This document shows, piece by piece, positions 27,001 to 34,525 of a stretch of 46,973 bases of DNA (position 1 is its first letter; each line of letters opens with the position of its first letter). The translations under genes and the position numbers were made by a program. Where the stretch lies: contig CAZGTU010000028.1 of NCBI GenBank assembly GCA_964528675.1, positions 1 to 46,973 of the forward strand, given 5' to 3'. Under the pieces are notes generated by a model that was not told the origin of the DNA, ran no database searches, and worked only from the letters and a program-made list of their open reading frames with translations. This stretch comes from CAYRTD01 sp964528675. Lineage in GTDB: Bacteria; Bacteroidota; Bacteroidia; Bacteroidales; GCA-2748055.

Positions 27001-27275
27001 GTTTTGATGAGGAGATCGAAAATAAAAGCTTCCGTGATGAAGGTTTTCAGTTAACCAAAGGCGATCTGATCTATATGTTCTCTGATGGATATCCCGATCA
27101 GTTCGGAGGACCTCTGGGTAAGAAATTCAAGATGGTGAGACTTAAGAACCTCCTCAGAGATATTCATACCAAAGCCCTCGATGAACAATATAACTATGTT
27201 AAGAGTAATTTCATGCTCTGGAAAGAAGACCTCGAACAGGTGGATGATGTGCTGTTTATGGGAATTAAGATTTGA
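24081..27275 (+). CDS. Two-component-type propeller SpoIIE phosphatase (membrane sensor)
   Basis: A 1064-aa membrane sensor. A signal peptide or anchor (about 14-33) leads into a periplasmic beta-propeller of two-component regulator propeller repeats (about 38-640, units like NLWIGTWGEG and NIWIGHRLGM), then a Y_Y_Y domain (about 650-745), one TM (about 752-775), a coiled coil (780-812) and a cytoplasmic SpoIIE/PP2C phosphatase (about 815-1064). Metal-binding residues are present: Asp853 in SGDFYW, Asp871 in DSTGHGVPGAF, Asp1002 in SDGYPDQ. In hybrid two-component systems such propellers bind glycans; here the output is a serine phosphatase, which usually acts on anti-sigma-factor-antagonist proteins. 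None is encoded nearby. It closes the surface gene block and is translationally coupled to the gene before it. A heptamer array begins 9 bases after its stop. Confidence 0.92.
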   Translation: MNLEKEKDLKNIYIKIVLFNLFLAGTVYISNAQNYHFTEYTAKDGLCDNFVYNITQGENGYLWLGTGEGICRFDGFDFFSEFQGDTLPETPVKNSFRDSQDRLWFGYDNGQIAVLEGYSFRLISPPEEQFSVINGFAEDLEGNILIATQDKGIIKLDDDFNFKYLKKGIENQLISSIKLINDTDILIGTFSGLFLYTFMDDTTGLELVGRFEEIPYTNVQNIIASSHRTNEYYIATADEGLFRLQMDGADIQIYSISRIGEAFDLQYSNIQSVYEDEEKNLWIGTWGEGMIKLNFSEQSGNYISVSKYNEENGIAGNYVQSLFQDLEGNLWIGTYGEGMSSLKDRSFSFYSSSNENFNNDIHSLIQIDDQYYLGSENGILVTNLSGENEDIIGVKDGLPADRITSLYQDTHGTIWVGTLKSGIYKLNADRSRANLFFSSQNSLENMINRITGEGEDIWVATNGGVFHFNLVTGEREHFTTRNQLPHNKIKDIFIDSEGEVWIASPSNGIYNLTRGEALKIDTPAELDFVSITQDSQGILWAVTNGDGVFEFERDSLGYYSSADGLRNNYCYSIAEDAEGNIWIGHRLGMSRINKDRSIINTYSVEAGITADCNPNAVINNREDKLVFGTSEGLIFYDPVAEKKDSIPPVLNITGLTISDQTYDFTEPVHLPYDIYKIRIDFRGINFSNPDKVLYQYKLDGYDDWSEPTDIPYVIYSRVEDGDYTFMLRACDENGVCTEDPLELDITVKIPIWKAWWFIVSLIIVLLLTVYLIIVIRERKQKQLQEFLQRSLDERTKEVREQAQEIENKNRDITDSINYAQRIQASILPPIKRLQDTFAGSFVFYQPRDIVSGDFYWYDKVWGNKFVIVCADSTGHGVPGAFMSMIGTTLIKDICSRPAVDSPSKILKTLDKEVQEALNQNKEAEKSNDGMDIIVAEINLDTNYLRVASAMRPLILYINGEQIYVKGSRNSVGGRFDEEIENKSFRDEGFQLTKGDLIYMFSDGYPDQFGGPLGKKFKMVRLKNLLRDIHTKALDEQYNYVKSNFMLWKEDLEQVDDVLFMGIKI

Positions 27276-27284
27276 TGGTTTTGG

Positions 27285-27333
27285 GGAGAGTGGACTTTGG
27301 AGTGTGGAGTGTGGAGTGTGGAGTTTGGAGGTT
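27285..27333 (+). repeat. 7-unit GGAGTNN heptamer array
   Basis: Seven 7-mers in register: GGAGAGT, GGACTTT, three GGAGTGT, GGAGTTT, GGAGGTT. It begins 9 bases after the stop codon of the SpoIIE phosphatase gene. Its sense-strand unit is the same as that of the 3774-3878 array relative to the gene upstream of it. Confidence 0.9.
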
Positions 27334-27394
27334 CCAGGAAGAGGTTTCAGGAAGTTTCAGGAGGAGGTTTGAGGAAGAGCTGGGTTGAAGATAA

Positions 27395-27423
27395 CCGGTC
27401 CCTGAGCGTAGTCGAAGGGCCGG
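27395..27423. repeat. Hairpin with CCCTGAGCGTAGTCGAAGGG motif
   Basis: CCGG-T-CCCT pairs with AGGG-CCGG around a 12-base loop. The core resembles a short palindromic repeat (CCTTCGACTACGCTCAGG) that is scattered through many bacterial genomes. No transposase is near. It could be a REP-like unit. Confidence 0.6.
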
Positions 27424-27452
27424 GTTGGAAGAGGTTGAAGGGTTGATGGGTT

Positions 27453-27492
27453 CCCGCCTGCCATTGCACTGGCTTTCGCGTTGGCGGGCAGG
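27453..27492. repeat. GC-rich imperfect hairpin
   Basis: CCCGCCTGCCA (27453-27463) pairs with TGGCGGGCAGG (27482-27492) over 11 positions with one G-T pair and one mismatch. A related fragment (CCCGCCTGCCG) recurs at 27695-27705 inside the CCGTTTA array. REP-like; it is not followed by a T run. Confidence 0.6.
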
Positions 27493-27506
27493 TAATCGTT
27501 TAATTG

Positions 27507-27524
27507 TTGAGCCTACTCCGAAAA
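27507..27524 (+). repeat. Boundary motif TTGAGCCTACTCCGAAAA, copy 2
   Basis: Identical over 18 bases to the minus strand at 3736-3753. It faces an inverted copy (27636-27652, 16 of 17 bases paired) about 110 bases away, so the two could be ends of one element or two separate array boundaries. Confidence 0.85.
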
Positions 27525-27635
27525 CTAGTTTTCGGCAATTTGTGAAAATTTATTATTCATTTATGTGATTATATTTCAACATTTTAATTTGTGTAAATTT
27601 GTGTTCCCATTTGTGTAAATTTGTGGATAATTGAC

Positions 27636-27652
27636 TTTTCGGAGTGGGCTCA
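27636..27652 (-). repeat. Boundary motif, inverted copy 3
   Basis: TTTTCGGAGTGGGCTCA is the reverse complement of the motif at 27508-27524 except for one base. It marks the far end of the array region that follows the lipoprotein gene at 27787. Confidence 0.85.
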
Positions 27653-27680
27653 TTGTTTAAGGGTTTAAGTGATAGCCCAA

Positions 27681-27773
27681 CTGTTTACTGTTTACCCGCC
27701 TGCCGAACCGTTTACTCTTTACCGCTCACCCCTCACCGTTTACCGTTTACCTATTCCTTCCATGGTCCATGGT
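27681..27773 (-). repeat. CCGTTTA and CCATGGT heptamer arrays
   Basis: Two CTGTTTA units (27681-27694), a 13-base GC insert, then six 7-mers in perfect register at 27708-27749 (CCGTTTA, CTCTTTA, CCGCTCA, CCCCTCA, CCGTTTA, CCGTTTA) and two CCATGGT units at 27760-27773. The stop codon of the minus-strand lipoprotein gene is 14 bases further on. The units match those at 228-255 and 1601-1635. Confidence 0.9.
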
Positions 27774-27786
27774 CAACTATCCCACT

Positions 27787-28302
27787 TCATTCTCCCAACT
27801 CAATCCCCGTAAAGATCAAAACCTCAGTACTGTCAACGTTACTCTGGTTGTAATCCCTGTCGGTAATATAAAAAGTGTAGAAAATGGTATCGTATTTCAG
27901 GGTCTTGTATTCAAGATCCACGGTTATAGTACCTTTCAGGGTTTTGTTCTGACCCTCGCGTTCAATGTAGGGAATTCTGAAATAAAGGGAGGAGAGATCC
28001 TCAACTTTTTCAAAATCTGCCCCCTGTTTATCATATAGAGAAAGGAAAAGATTATATTTCAGACTATCTGGTATGGTGGTGGTAGAATCTTGCTTCAGTC
28101 CAATATTTCCATCTCCGTCGGTGAACTCAAACTCGAGCTGGCCTATGAGGATTTCATTTCCAAGGGGATCAACAGAACTGAAAATACCAAATGATTTGTA
28201 TTCAATTTGGGGAGTCTCCGGATAAGATTGGATATCTTCGCATGAACTGAGGATCAGCAAAGCAGAAAAGAAAGTAAATATGGATCTTAGAATGGTTCTC
28301 AT
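27787..28302 (-). CDS. Small lipoprotein of unknown function
   Basis: A 171-aa lipoprotein: signal MRTILRSIFTFFSALLILSSC with the lipid-anchor Cys21, then a single beta-rich domain. FEFTDGDGNIGLKQD and the closing YITDRDYNQSNVDSTEV resemble small Bacteroidota lipoproteins of unknown role. It lies 45 bases downstream of der on the same strand and ends the rluB-era-der transcript, so it is probably co-expressed with ribosome-assembly genes by position rather than function. Repeat arrays begin close to its stop codon. Confidence 0.75.
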   Translation of the reverse strand: MRTILRSIFTFFSALLILSSCEDIQSYPETPQIEYKSFGIFSSVDPLGNEILIGQLEFEFTDGDGNIGLKQDSTTTIPDSLKYNLFLSLYDKQGADFEKVEDLSSLYFRIPYIEREGQNKTLKGTITVDLEYKTLKYDTIFYTFYITDRDYNQSNVDSTEVLIFTGIELGE

Positions 28303-28347
28303 ACCAATTTATTTACGTCAGATAAACACAAAAATTATGCTAAAGTT

Positions 28348-29655
28348 TTATTTTTTTCTAAAAAAGATCTGAATGGGGACTCCTTTAAAATTAAAGTTTT
28401 TCCTGATATTATTTTCCAGGTATCTTTTGTATGGCTCACGAATGTATTGAGGAAGATTACAAAAAAAGGCGAATGCAGGAGCATGAGATCTCAACTGGGT
28501 AACATATTTTATTTTAACATATTTCCCTTTTATGGCTGGAGGATGTTGTTTTTCAATCACTTCCTGCATTACAGCGTTTAGCTTTGATGTAGGTATCTTC
28601 TGTGTTCGGTTTCTGTACACTTCCATGGCAGTGTCCAGTACTTTTTTTATCCTGAGTTTAGTGATCGCAGAAATGAAAATGACCGGTACATCAACGAAAG
28701 GCTCAATTTTTTCCCTGATCTTTTCTTCAAATTTCCGGGTGGTGTTATGATCTTTCTGAATAAGATCCCATTTGTTTACAAGTATCACAATGCCTTTATG
28801 ATTTCTTTCGACCAGGCGAAATATGTTAACATCCTGCCCTTCAATGCCTCGTGTGGCATCAATCAATAGCAGGCACACATCTGAGTTTTCCACCACCCGT
28901 ACAGATCTCATCACAGAATAAAACTCGAGATTATCCCGCACTTTCGTCTTTTTTCTGAGTCCGGCCGTATCGATTAAAATAAAATCATGACCATATTTTT
29001 TATACCGGGCATTTATTGAGTCTCGTGTTGTTCCTGCTACCGGGGTTACAATATTCCTGTTTTCTTCAAGCAGGGTATTGGATAATGAGGATTTTCCAAC
29101 ATTCGGTCTGCCTATAATGGCAAATCTGGGTATCTCCTCTTCTTCTTCCGAAGACTCTTCTTTTGGAAAGCTTTCAACAATCTTATCCAGCAGATCACCT
29201 GTTCCGCTTCCATTTGTAGATGATATGGCATAAATATCTCCCAGTCCAAGGGTGTGGAATTCATGAATGTAAGGCATTCTGTCACCTGTATCGACCTTGT
29301 TCACAGCAACAATTACCGGTTTTTTTGATTTCCGCAGCATTTCAGCAATGGACTGATCCAGATCGGTTATTCCGCCTTCAACATCCACCATAAAAACAAT
29401 AATGTCGGCTTCTTCGATGGAAATAAGGACCTGTCGGTTGATTTCTTCTTCAAATACATCATCCGAACTATCAACATAACCTCCGGTGTCAATAACCGAA
29501 AATTCTACCCCGTTCCAGAGCGATTTTCCATATATCCGGTCACGGGTAACTCCGCTGGTTTCATGTACTATGGAAGTTCTGGATTCTGTCAGTCTGTTAA
29601 ATAAAGTAGATTTTCCGACATTGGGCCGACCTACTATGGCAACAATCTTTGGCAT
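28348..29655 (-). CDS. der: Ribosome biogenesis GTPase Der
   Basis: A 435-aa GTPase with two G domains in tandem and a C-terminal KH-like domain, the EngA/Der layout, acting in 50S subunit assembly. First G1 GRPNVGKST at about 8-16 with DTGG and NKVD; second GRPNVGKSS at about 183 with DTAGLRKK and NKWD; KH-like part from about 355 (KIPTSKLN...QIFFRKK). Length is normal. It lies 10 bases downstream of era, in the same operon. Confidence 0.98.
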   Translation of the reverse strand: MPKIVAIVGRPNVGKSTLFNRLTESRTSIVHETSGVTRDRIYGKSLWNGVEFSVIDTGGYVDSSDDVFEEEINRQVLISIEEADIIVFMVDVEGGITDLDQSIAEMLRKSKKPVIVAVNKVDTGDRMPYIHEFHTLGLGDIYAISSTNGSGTGDLLDKIVESFPKEESSEEEEEIPRFAIIGRPNVGKSSLSNTLLEENRNIVTPVAGTTRDSINARYKKYGHDFILIDTAGLRKKTKVRDNLEFYSVMRSVRVVENSDVCLLLIDATRGIEGQDVNIFRLVERNHKGIVILVNKWDLIQKDHNTTRKFEEKIREKIEPFVDVPVIFISAITKLRIKKVLDTAMEVYRNRTQKIPTSKLNAVMQEVIEKQHPPAIKGKYVKIKYVTQLRSHAPAFAFFCNLPQYIREPYKRYLENNIRKNFNFKGVPIQIFFRKK

Positions 29656-29665
29656 ACTTTCATTT

Positions 29666-30559
29666 TTATCGATATCCGAAATCTTTCAGGCTCCTTTCGC
29701 TGTTTCTCCAATCTTTTTTCACTTTTACAAAAAGTTCCAAAAAGATTTTTTTTCCGAAAAAATCCTCAAGATCCTTTCTGGCGTCCGTGCCTACTTTTTT
29801 AATGGCTTTTCCACCTTCCCCGATAATTATTCCTTTCTGGGATTCCCGCTCAACATAAATAACCGCCCTGATGCGAATGATCTTTTTATCTTCTTTGAAT
29901 TCCTCAACTTCTACTTCAACAGCATAGGGCACTTCCTGTTTATAGTTCAGCAGGATTTTTTCCCTGATAATTTCCCCGGTGAGAAAACGTTCTGATTTGT
30001 CGGTAAGGTCTTCTTTAGAAAAGTATGGTGGACTTTTGGGAAGAGTATCCAGAATTCTGGAAAATAAATTATCCAGGTTGAACTTCATTAGTGCAGAGAC
30101 CGGGAAAAATTCACTTTCCGGCAGTATTTCTTTCCATTTATCATGCAGCTCATTTAACTGGTTATTATTGGATAGATCAATTTTATTCATGACCAGAAAA
30201 ACAGGCACTTCAGATTTTTTAATTCTCTCGATAAATGGAATATTTACTGATGGTTCTTCATTTACTTCTGTTACGAGAACAATAATATCCGCATCAATCA
30301 AAGCACTCCTGGCGGCTTTGAGCATATTCTCCTGAAGTTTATATTTCGGATTCAAGATCCCGGGTGTGTCAGAGTAAACAATTTGAAAGTCATCTCCGTT
30401 AACAATGCCGTGTATTCGATGCCGTGTAGTCTGTGCTTTTGATGTTATAATGGATAATTTTTCACCAACCAGGGCATTCATTAATGTAGATTTTCCCACA
30501 TTCGGACTTCCCAGGATGTTCACAAATCCAGCCTTATGATCTCCTTTTTTTTCTTTCAT
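29666..30559 (-). CDS. era: GTPase Era
   Basis: A 297-aa GTPase with an N-terminal G domain and a C-terminal KH RNA-binding domain, acting in 16S rRNA processing and 30S assembly. G1 is GSPNVGKST (about 17-25), G3 DTPG, G4 NKID. The KH domain has the REKILLNYKQEVPYAVEVEVEEF entry and the IIGEGGKAIKKVGTDARKDLE loop. Start and stop adjoin rluB with no spacer, and der follows after 10 bases, so this is a ribosome-maturation operon. Confidence 0.98.
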   Translation of the reverse strand: MKEKKGDHKAGFVNILGSPNVGKSTLMNALVGEKLSIITSKAQTTRHRIHGIVNGDDFQIVYSDTPGILNPKYKLQENMLKAARSALIDADIIVLVTEVNEEPSVNIPFIERIKKSEVPVFLVMNKIDLSNNNQLNELHDKWKEILPESEFFPVSALMKFNLDNLFSRILDTLPKSPPYFSKEDLTDKSERFLTGEIIREKILLNYKQEVPYAVEVEVEEFKEDKKIIRIRAVIYVERESQKGIIIGEGGKAIKKVGTDARKDLEDFFGKKIFLELFVKVKKDWRNSERSLKDFGYR

Positions 30560-31525
30560 TTAAGGTTTTTTGGTCATTTTTAGATAGGAGATCTCTTTCT
30601 CATTCAGATAGCGCCATTTGCCCCGGGGTAGATTTTTTTTGGTCAGACCGGCAAAATATACCCTGTCAAGTTTCACAATTTTGTAATTAAGAGCTTCAAA
30701 CATTCTTCTTACGATCCTGTTCCTGCCCGAGTGTATCTCAATTCCGACTTCGGTTTTTGAACCATGACTTACATAACTTATACCGTCAGGTTTGATAAAA
30801 CCATCACTCAACTCGATCCCGGAAGCAAGTTTTTTAAAATCCACCAGATCAAGGTCCCTATCAAGAAAAACATGATAGATCTTCTTCTGGTCATACTTTG
30901 GATGTGTCAGACGAGAGGCCAGTTCACCATCATTGGTAAACAACAGAACTCCGGTTGTATTCCGGTCAAGTCTTCCCACAGGGTATATTCTTTCTCTTCC
31001 TGCATCTTTTACCAGATCCATGACTGTTTTTCGGTCTTCCGGATCATCAAGCGTTGTTACATAATCTTTGGGTTTATTCAATAGAATATAAACTTTTTTT
31101 TCTGCCCGGATTCGTTTCCCCTTGTATCTCACAATGTCATCCGGATTTATTTTTACACCCATTTCGGTAACAATCTCATCATTTACCGATACCAGTCCGG
31201 CTTTGATATACTCATCTGCTTCTCTCCGACTGCACAATCCGCTGCTGGCAATATATTTATTCAGTCTAATGCTATTATCTTTTTTTGAGGGATTTTCCTC
31301 GCTTTTTCTGAAAGGATCCTTATTCTGTGATGCATCCATATCTGGAGTGCTGAAGGGTGATTTCCGAACTTTTCCCTCAGCTTTTGACATTTTTTTCTCC
31401 TCCCCGGGAGAATTATTTTCATGCTCCCGTGTACGCTTGTCATCATACTTTTTTGAACTATAAATTGGACCGTTTTTCTTTATTCCCTTGGTGCGCGGTC
31501 TCTTTTTTTTCTTGCCTGAATCCAT
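30560..31525 (-). CDS. rluB: RsuA/RluB-family pseudouridine synthase
   Basis: A 321-aa rRNA pseudouridine synthase. The first 84 residues are a Lys/Arg/Ser-rich tail without clear structure, common in the family in Bacteroidota. An S4 domain follows (about 86-132, IRLNKYIASSGLCSRREAD), then the synthase core with catalytic Asp187 in GRLDRNTTG and the closing HSGRNRIVRRMFEALNY block. By family size and the LLNKP...TTLDDPEDR entry it fits RluB (23S U2605), but RsuA/RluE cannot be excluded by eye. First gene of the rluB-era-der-lipoprotein operon. Confidence 0.9.
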   Translation of the reverse strand: MDSGKKKKRPRTKGIKKNGPIYSSKKYDDKRTREHENNSPGEEKKMSKAEGKVRKSPFSTPDMDASQNKDPFRKSEENPSKKDNSIRLNKYIASSGLCSRREADEYIKAGLVSVNDEIVTEMGVKINPDDIVRYKGKRIRAEKKVYILLNKPKDYVTTLDDPEDRKTVMDLVKDAGRERIYPVGRLDRNTTGVLLFTNDGELASRLTHPKYDQKKIYHVFLDRDLDLVDFKKLASGIELSDGFIKPDGISYVSHGSKTEVGIEIHSGRNRIVRRMFEALNYKIVKLDRVYFAGLTKKNLPRGKWRYLNEKEISYLKMTKKP

Positions 31526-31565
31526 AAAAAGATCTGATTTTGCTTTAAAAGTAGTATAAGGCCCG

Positions 31566-31594
31566 CAAAAATAAGCATTTAGCTTTTATTTCAA
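31566..31594 (-). promoter_or_regulatory. Candidate promoter of the rluB-era-der operon
   Basis: On the minus strand a TTG (31594-31592) stands 18 bases before TATTTTTG (31573-31566), close to the TTTG-N19-21-TAnnTTTG pattern of Bacteroidota. It lies about 40 bases before the ATG. The 223-base divergent spacer to glmM holds no gene. Confidence 0.5.
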
Positions 31595-31748
31595 GCTGAT
31601 TTGAGTTAATTTTCTAAAAAAATTCTGTATTTGCAAGTTATTCTTTTTTATAGCATGCAGCAAAAGATTTTAGAAATTAAGTACTAATTTTAGATTTTGC
31701 TGTGTTATCTATTTGTATTAATTAATTAAATACGAAATTGTTTTATCC

Positions 31749-33143
31749 ATGACACTAATTAAATCCATATCCGGAATCAGGGGAACCATCGGGGGAGCTC
31801 CGGGAGAGGGATTAACCCCGGTTGATATTGTGAATTTCACTTCTGCTTTTGCAAGTTTCATTAAATCGCAGGCAAAGAAAGAAAAAGTCAAAGTTGTTGT
31901 GGGAAGAGATGCGAGAATTTCCGGTCCTGTTGTTGAATCGCTTGTAACGGGCACCTTGAATTCCATGGGAATTGATGTGATTCTGCTTGGACATGCCACT
32001 ACGCCTACCTTAGAAATCACTGTGACAAAAGAAGATGCTGACGGAGGGATCATTCTTACCGCAAGTCATAATCCTGCGCAATGGAATGCACTCAAACTGT
32101 TGAACCATAGGGGAGAATTCCTTTCTGCCTCAGATGGTGAACAATTGATAAAAATGGTAGAATCCGGTGAGTTTATATATACCGATATAGAAAATCTCGG
32201 AAGCACGGAAGAAAAGTCTTATCATCAGGTACATATCAATGAAATCCTCGAGCTCGAGCTGGTTAAGCCTGAATTGATATCAGAAGCCGGGTTCAGGATT
32301 GTGATCGATTGCGTAAATTCAGTAGGCGGGATCATTATCCCCGATCTTCTTTATGCTCTGGGTGTTAAAGAGGTTATTGAATTATACACCGAACCTGATG
32401 GTAATTTTCCGCATAATCCGGAACCATTGCCGGAAAACCTGGCTGATATCTCTGAAAAGATCAAGGAGAAACAAGCTGATCTCGGTTTTGTGGTTGATCC
32501 TGATGTTGACAGGCTGGCAATAGTGAATGAAGATGGTACGATGTTTGGAGAAGAATACACCCTGGTTGCTGTGGCTGATTATATATTATCACATCAGCCG
32601 GGTAATACGGCTTCCAACCTTTCTTCTTCCCGTGCCCTCAAGGATATTACAGAGAAATACGGGATGAATTATTACAGTTCTGCTGTTGGTGAAGTGAATG
32701 TGGTTGAAACAATGAAGAAACATGATTGTGTAATCGGAGGAGAAGGGAATGGAGGAGTGATTTATCCTGAATTGCACTATGGCAGGGATGCTCTTGTAGG
32801 TATAGCTCTTTTTCTGAGTCACCTTGCTGAGAAACAGCTTAATTGCTCTGAGTTGAAAGCCCAATATCCTCATTATGTGATATCAAAAAATAAAATTTCT
32901 CTTGATGAGGGAATGAATGTAGATTTGATTTTGTCAAAACTTATAGAGGAATTTTCGGATGAGAAGATAAATACGGTGGATGGAGTAAAAATTGAATTCG
33001 ATGAAGGCTGGGTACATCTCAGAAAATCAAATACCGAACCCATAATCAGAATATATGCCGAGCATAAATCCAGGGAAGAAGCTGATCTGCTGGCAGGAAA
33101 AATAAAACATATAGTAGAAAAATTAAGCAGTTCTATAAAATGA
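31749..33143 (+). CDS. glmM: Phosphoglucosamine mutase
   Basis: A 464-aa alpha-D-phosphohexomutase that turns glucosamine-6-phosphate into glucosamine-1-phosphate for peptidoglycan and lipopolysaccharide precursors. Four-domain signatures are present: catalytic Ser106 in TASHNP, the metal loop DPDVDR (about 250-255), the sugar loop GEGNGG (about 331-336), and the phosphate loop RKSNTEPIIRIY near the end. Length fits GlmM. Its last four bases (ATGA) hold the start of the HlyD-type adaptor gene, so it is the first gene of a four-gene translationally coupled operon with an export system. A phosphomannomutase-type substrate cannot be fully excluded. Confidence 0.9.
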   Translation: MTLIKSISGIRGTIGGAPGEGLTPVDIVNFTSAFASFIKSQAKKEKVKVVVGRDARISGPVVESLVTGTLNSMGIDVILLGHATTPTLEITVTKEDADGGIILTASHNPAQWNALKLLNHRGEFLSASDGEQLIKMVESGEFIYTDIENLGSTEEKSYHQVHINEILELELVKPELISEAGFRIVIDCVNSVGGIIIPDLLYALGVKEVIELYTEPDGNFPHNPEPLPENLADISEKIKEKQADLGFVVDPDVDRLAIVNEDGTMFGEEYTLVAVADYILSHQPGNTASNLSSSRALKDITEKYGMNYYSSAVGEVNVVETMKKHDCVIGGEGNGGVIYPELHYGRDALVGIALFLSHLAEKQLNCSELKAQYPHYVISKNKISLDEGMNVDLILSKLIEEFSDEKINTVDGVKIEFDEGWVHLRKSNTEPIIRIYAEHKSREEADLLAGKIKHIVEKLSSSIK

Positions 33144-34525
33144 AAAAGAAAGTATTAATACCATTAATAATAATAGGTATTGTAATTACCGCACTGATTG
33201 TTTATTCAGCTGCCTCAGAGAGTGATTCTTCTGTTGATCTGATGACCGGAGTTGAAAGCGGAGATTTTGAAATAGTTGTTGCTGTTACCGGTGAGTTGCA
33301 GGCCGAAAGTTCGGTTGAAATACGCGCCCCCTCCGAACTTCGAAGCAGGGGACACAGGTTGCGTTCCATTAAGATCCAGAATTTGGTTGATGAAGGGACT
33401 GTTGTGGATTCCGGTGACTGGGTTGCCACACTCGACCGCTCAGAAGCTGCGAATACGCTTAAAGATAAGATGGATGAGCTTGAAATGGATGAATCAGATT
33501 ACCTGAAAACCAAACTGGATACTACTATTCAGCTCAGGCAGTTAAGGGATGAGTTGATTAACTTGAAATTTAATATGGAAGAGCAGGAGATTTTGCTCGA
33601 GCAATCACAGTATGAACCACCTGCAACCATTCGACAGGCCAGGATCAATCTTGATAAGGCCAAACGTGCTTATGAACAGGCCCTTCAAAATTATCAGCTC
33701 AAAGTTCAACAGGCCGAGGCCGATATGAGGGAGGTCACTATAGAACTGGCACAGGAGAGAAGGGAAACCGAAGAAATGAAAACCCTTCTGGAGAAATTTG
33801 AAATTTATGCACCGGCATCCGGAATGGTCATTTATAAAAAAGAATGGGGAGGACAGAAAAGAACAGTGGGGTCAGAGATTAATCCCTGGGACCTTACCGT
33901 GGCAACACTTCCCGATCTTTCAACACTGGTCTCAAAAACATATGTGAATGAGATTGATATCTCAAAAGTAGCAAGGGGGCAAAAAGTAAGAATCGGTGTC
34001 GACGCTTTCCCTGAAAAATCCTTTACCGGTGAAGTCACCGAGGTTGCAAATATTGGCGAACAATTGCCAAATACAGATGCAAAGGTCTTTGAAGTGGCGA
34101 TTCGCCTGAATGAACGCGATCCCATTCTGAGACCCTCGATGACCACAAGCAATCAGATTATCACCAGAACTTATGATGATGTTTTGTACATTCCTCTTGA
34201 AGCTGTTCATACCGATGATAGTATCTCTTTTGTTTATACCGCAAATAAAAATAAACAGATCGTGCTTCTCGGCCAATCCAATGAAAATTCCATAATCGTT
34301 GAGGAAGGACTGGAACCCGGTCAGGAAATCTATTTGTCGCTTCCTGGAGAACCTGAAAGTTTTAAATTAGCAGGAAAAGAATTTATCGACAGGATCGAAG
34401 AAAAAAGAGAAGCAGATAAAGAAAAGGTTATGGATTCACAGGATGAAGAATCAACTATGAAAAGAGAAAGAGGTGAAAGATCAGGCCGCCAGGGGAGAAC
34501 AGGAAAAAGGAAAAATAATTCATGA
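33140..34525 (+). CDS. HlyD/MacA-type periplasmic adaptor
   Basis: A 461-aa membrane-fusion protein: N-terminal TM (about 5-23), lipoyl halves (VVAVTGELQAESSVEIRAP and IYAPASGMVIYKKEWGG), a helical hairpin coiled coil (about 110-215, many Gln/Glu/Leu repeats), then beta-barrel and membrane-proximal domains (VSKTYVNEIDISKVARGQKVRI; PLEAVHTDDS). The tail (last 45 residues) is highly charged. It bridges the MacB-like permease and the TolC-family channel, encoded in order after it with 4- and 8-base overlaps. Confidence 0.92.
   Translation: MKKKVLIPLIIIGIVITALIVYSAASESDSSVDLMTGVESGDFEIVVAVTGELQAESSVEIRAPSELRSRGHRLRSIKIQNLVDEGTVVDSGDWVATLDRSEAANTLKDKMDELEMDESDYLKTKLDTTIQLRQLRDELINLKFNMEEQEILLEQSQYEPPATIRQARINLDKAKRAYEQALQNYQLKVQQAEADMREVTIELAQERRETEEMKTLLEKFEIYAPASGMVIYKKEWGGQKRTVGSEINPWDLTVATLPDLSTLVSKTYVNEIDISKVARGQKVRIGVDAFPEKSFTGEVTEVANIGEQLPNTDAKVFEVAIRLNERDPILRPSMTTSNQIITRTYDDVLYIPLEAVHTDDSISFVYTANKNKQIVLLGQSNENSIIVEEGLEPGQEIYLSLPGEPESFKLAGKEFIDRIEEKREADKEKVMDSQDEESTMKRERGERSGRQGRTGKRKNNS

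Larger units (their letters stand above)
27276..27786. other. Repeat island between convergent genes
   Basis: No gene is seen. In plus-strand order it holds a GGAGTNN array (27285-27333) that decays into purine-rich DNA, a hairpin with the CCCTGAGCGTAGTCGAAGGG motif (27395-27423), a GC-rich hairpin (27453-27492), the boundary motif (27507-27524), an AT-rich core with repeated ATTTGTGTAAATTTGTG phrases, the inverted boundary motif (27636-27652), and CCGTTTA/CCATGGT arrays to the lipoprotein stop at 27787. A short open frame at 27644-27853 across these repeats does not look like a gene. Confidence 0.9.

Noticed and set aside
27644..27853. Small plus-strand open frame in the repeat island
   Set aside because: It follows the CCGTTTA/CCATGGT arrays, has a Pro/Ser/Thr-rich low-complexity translation and runs antisense into the lipoprotein gene.
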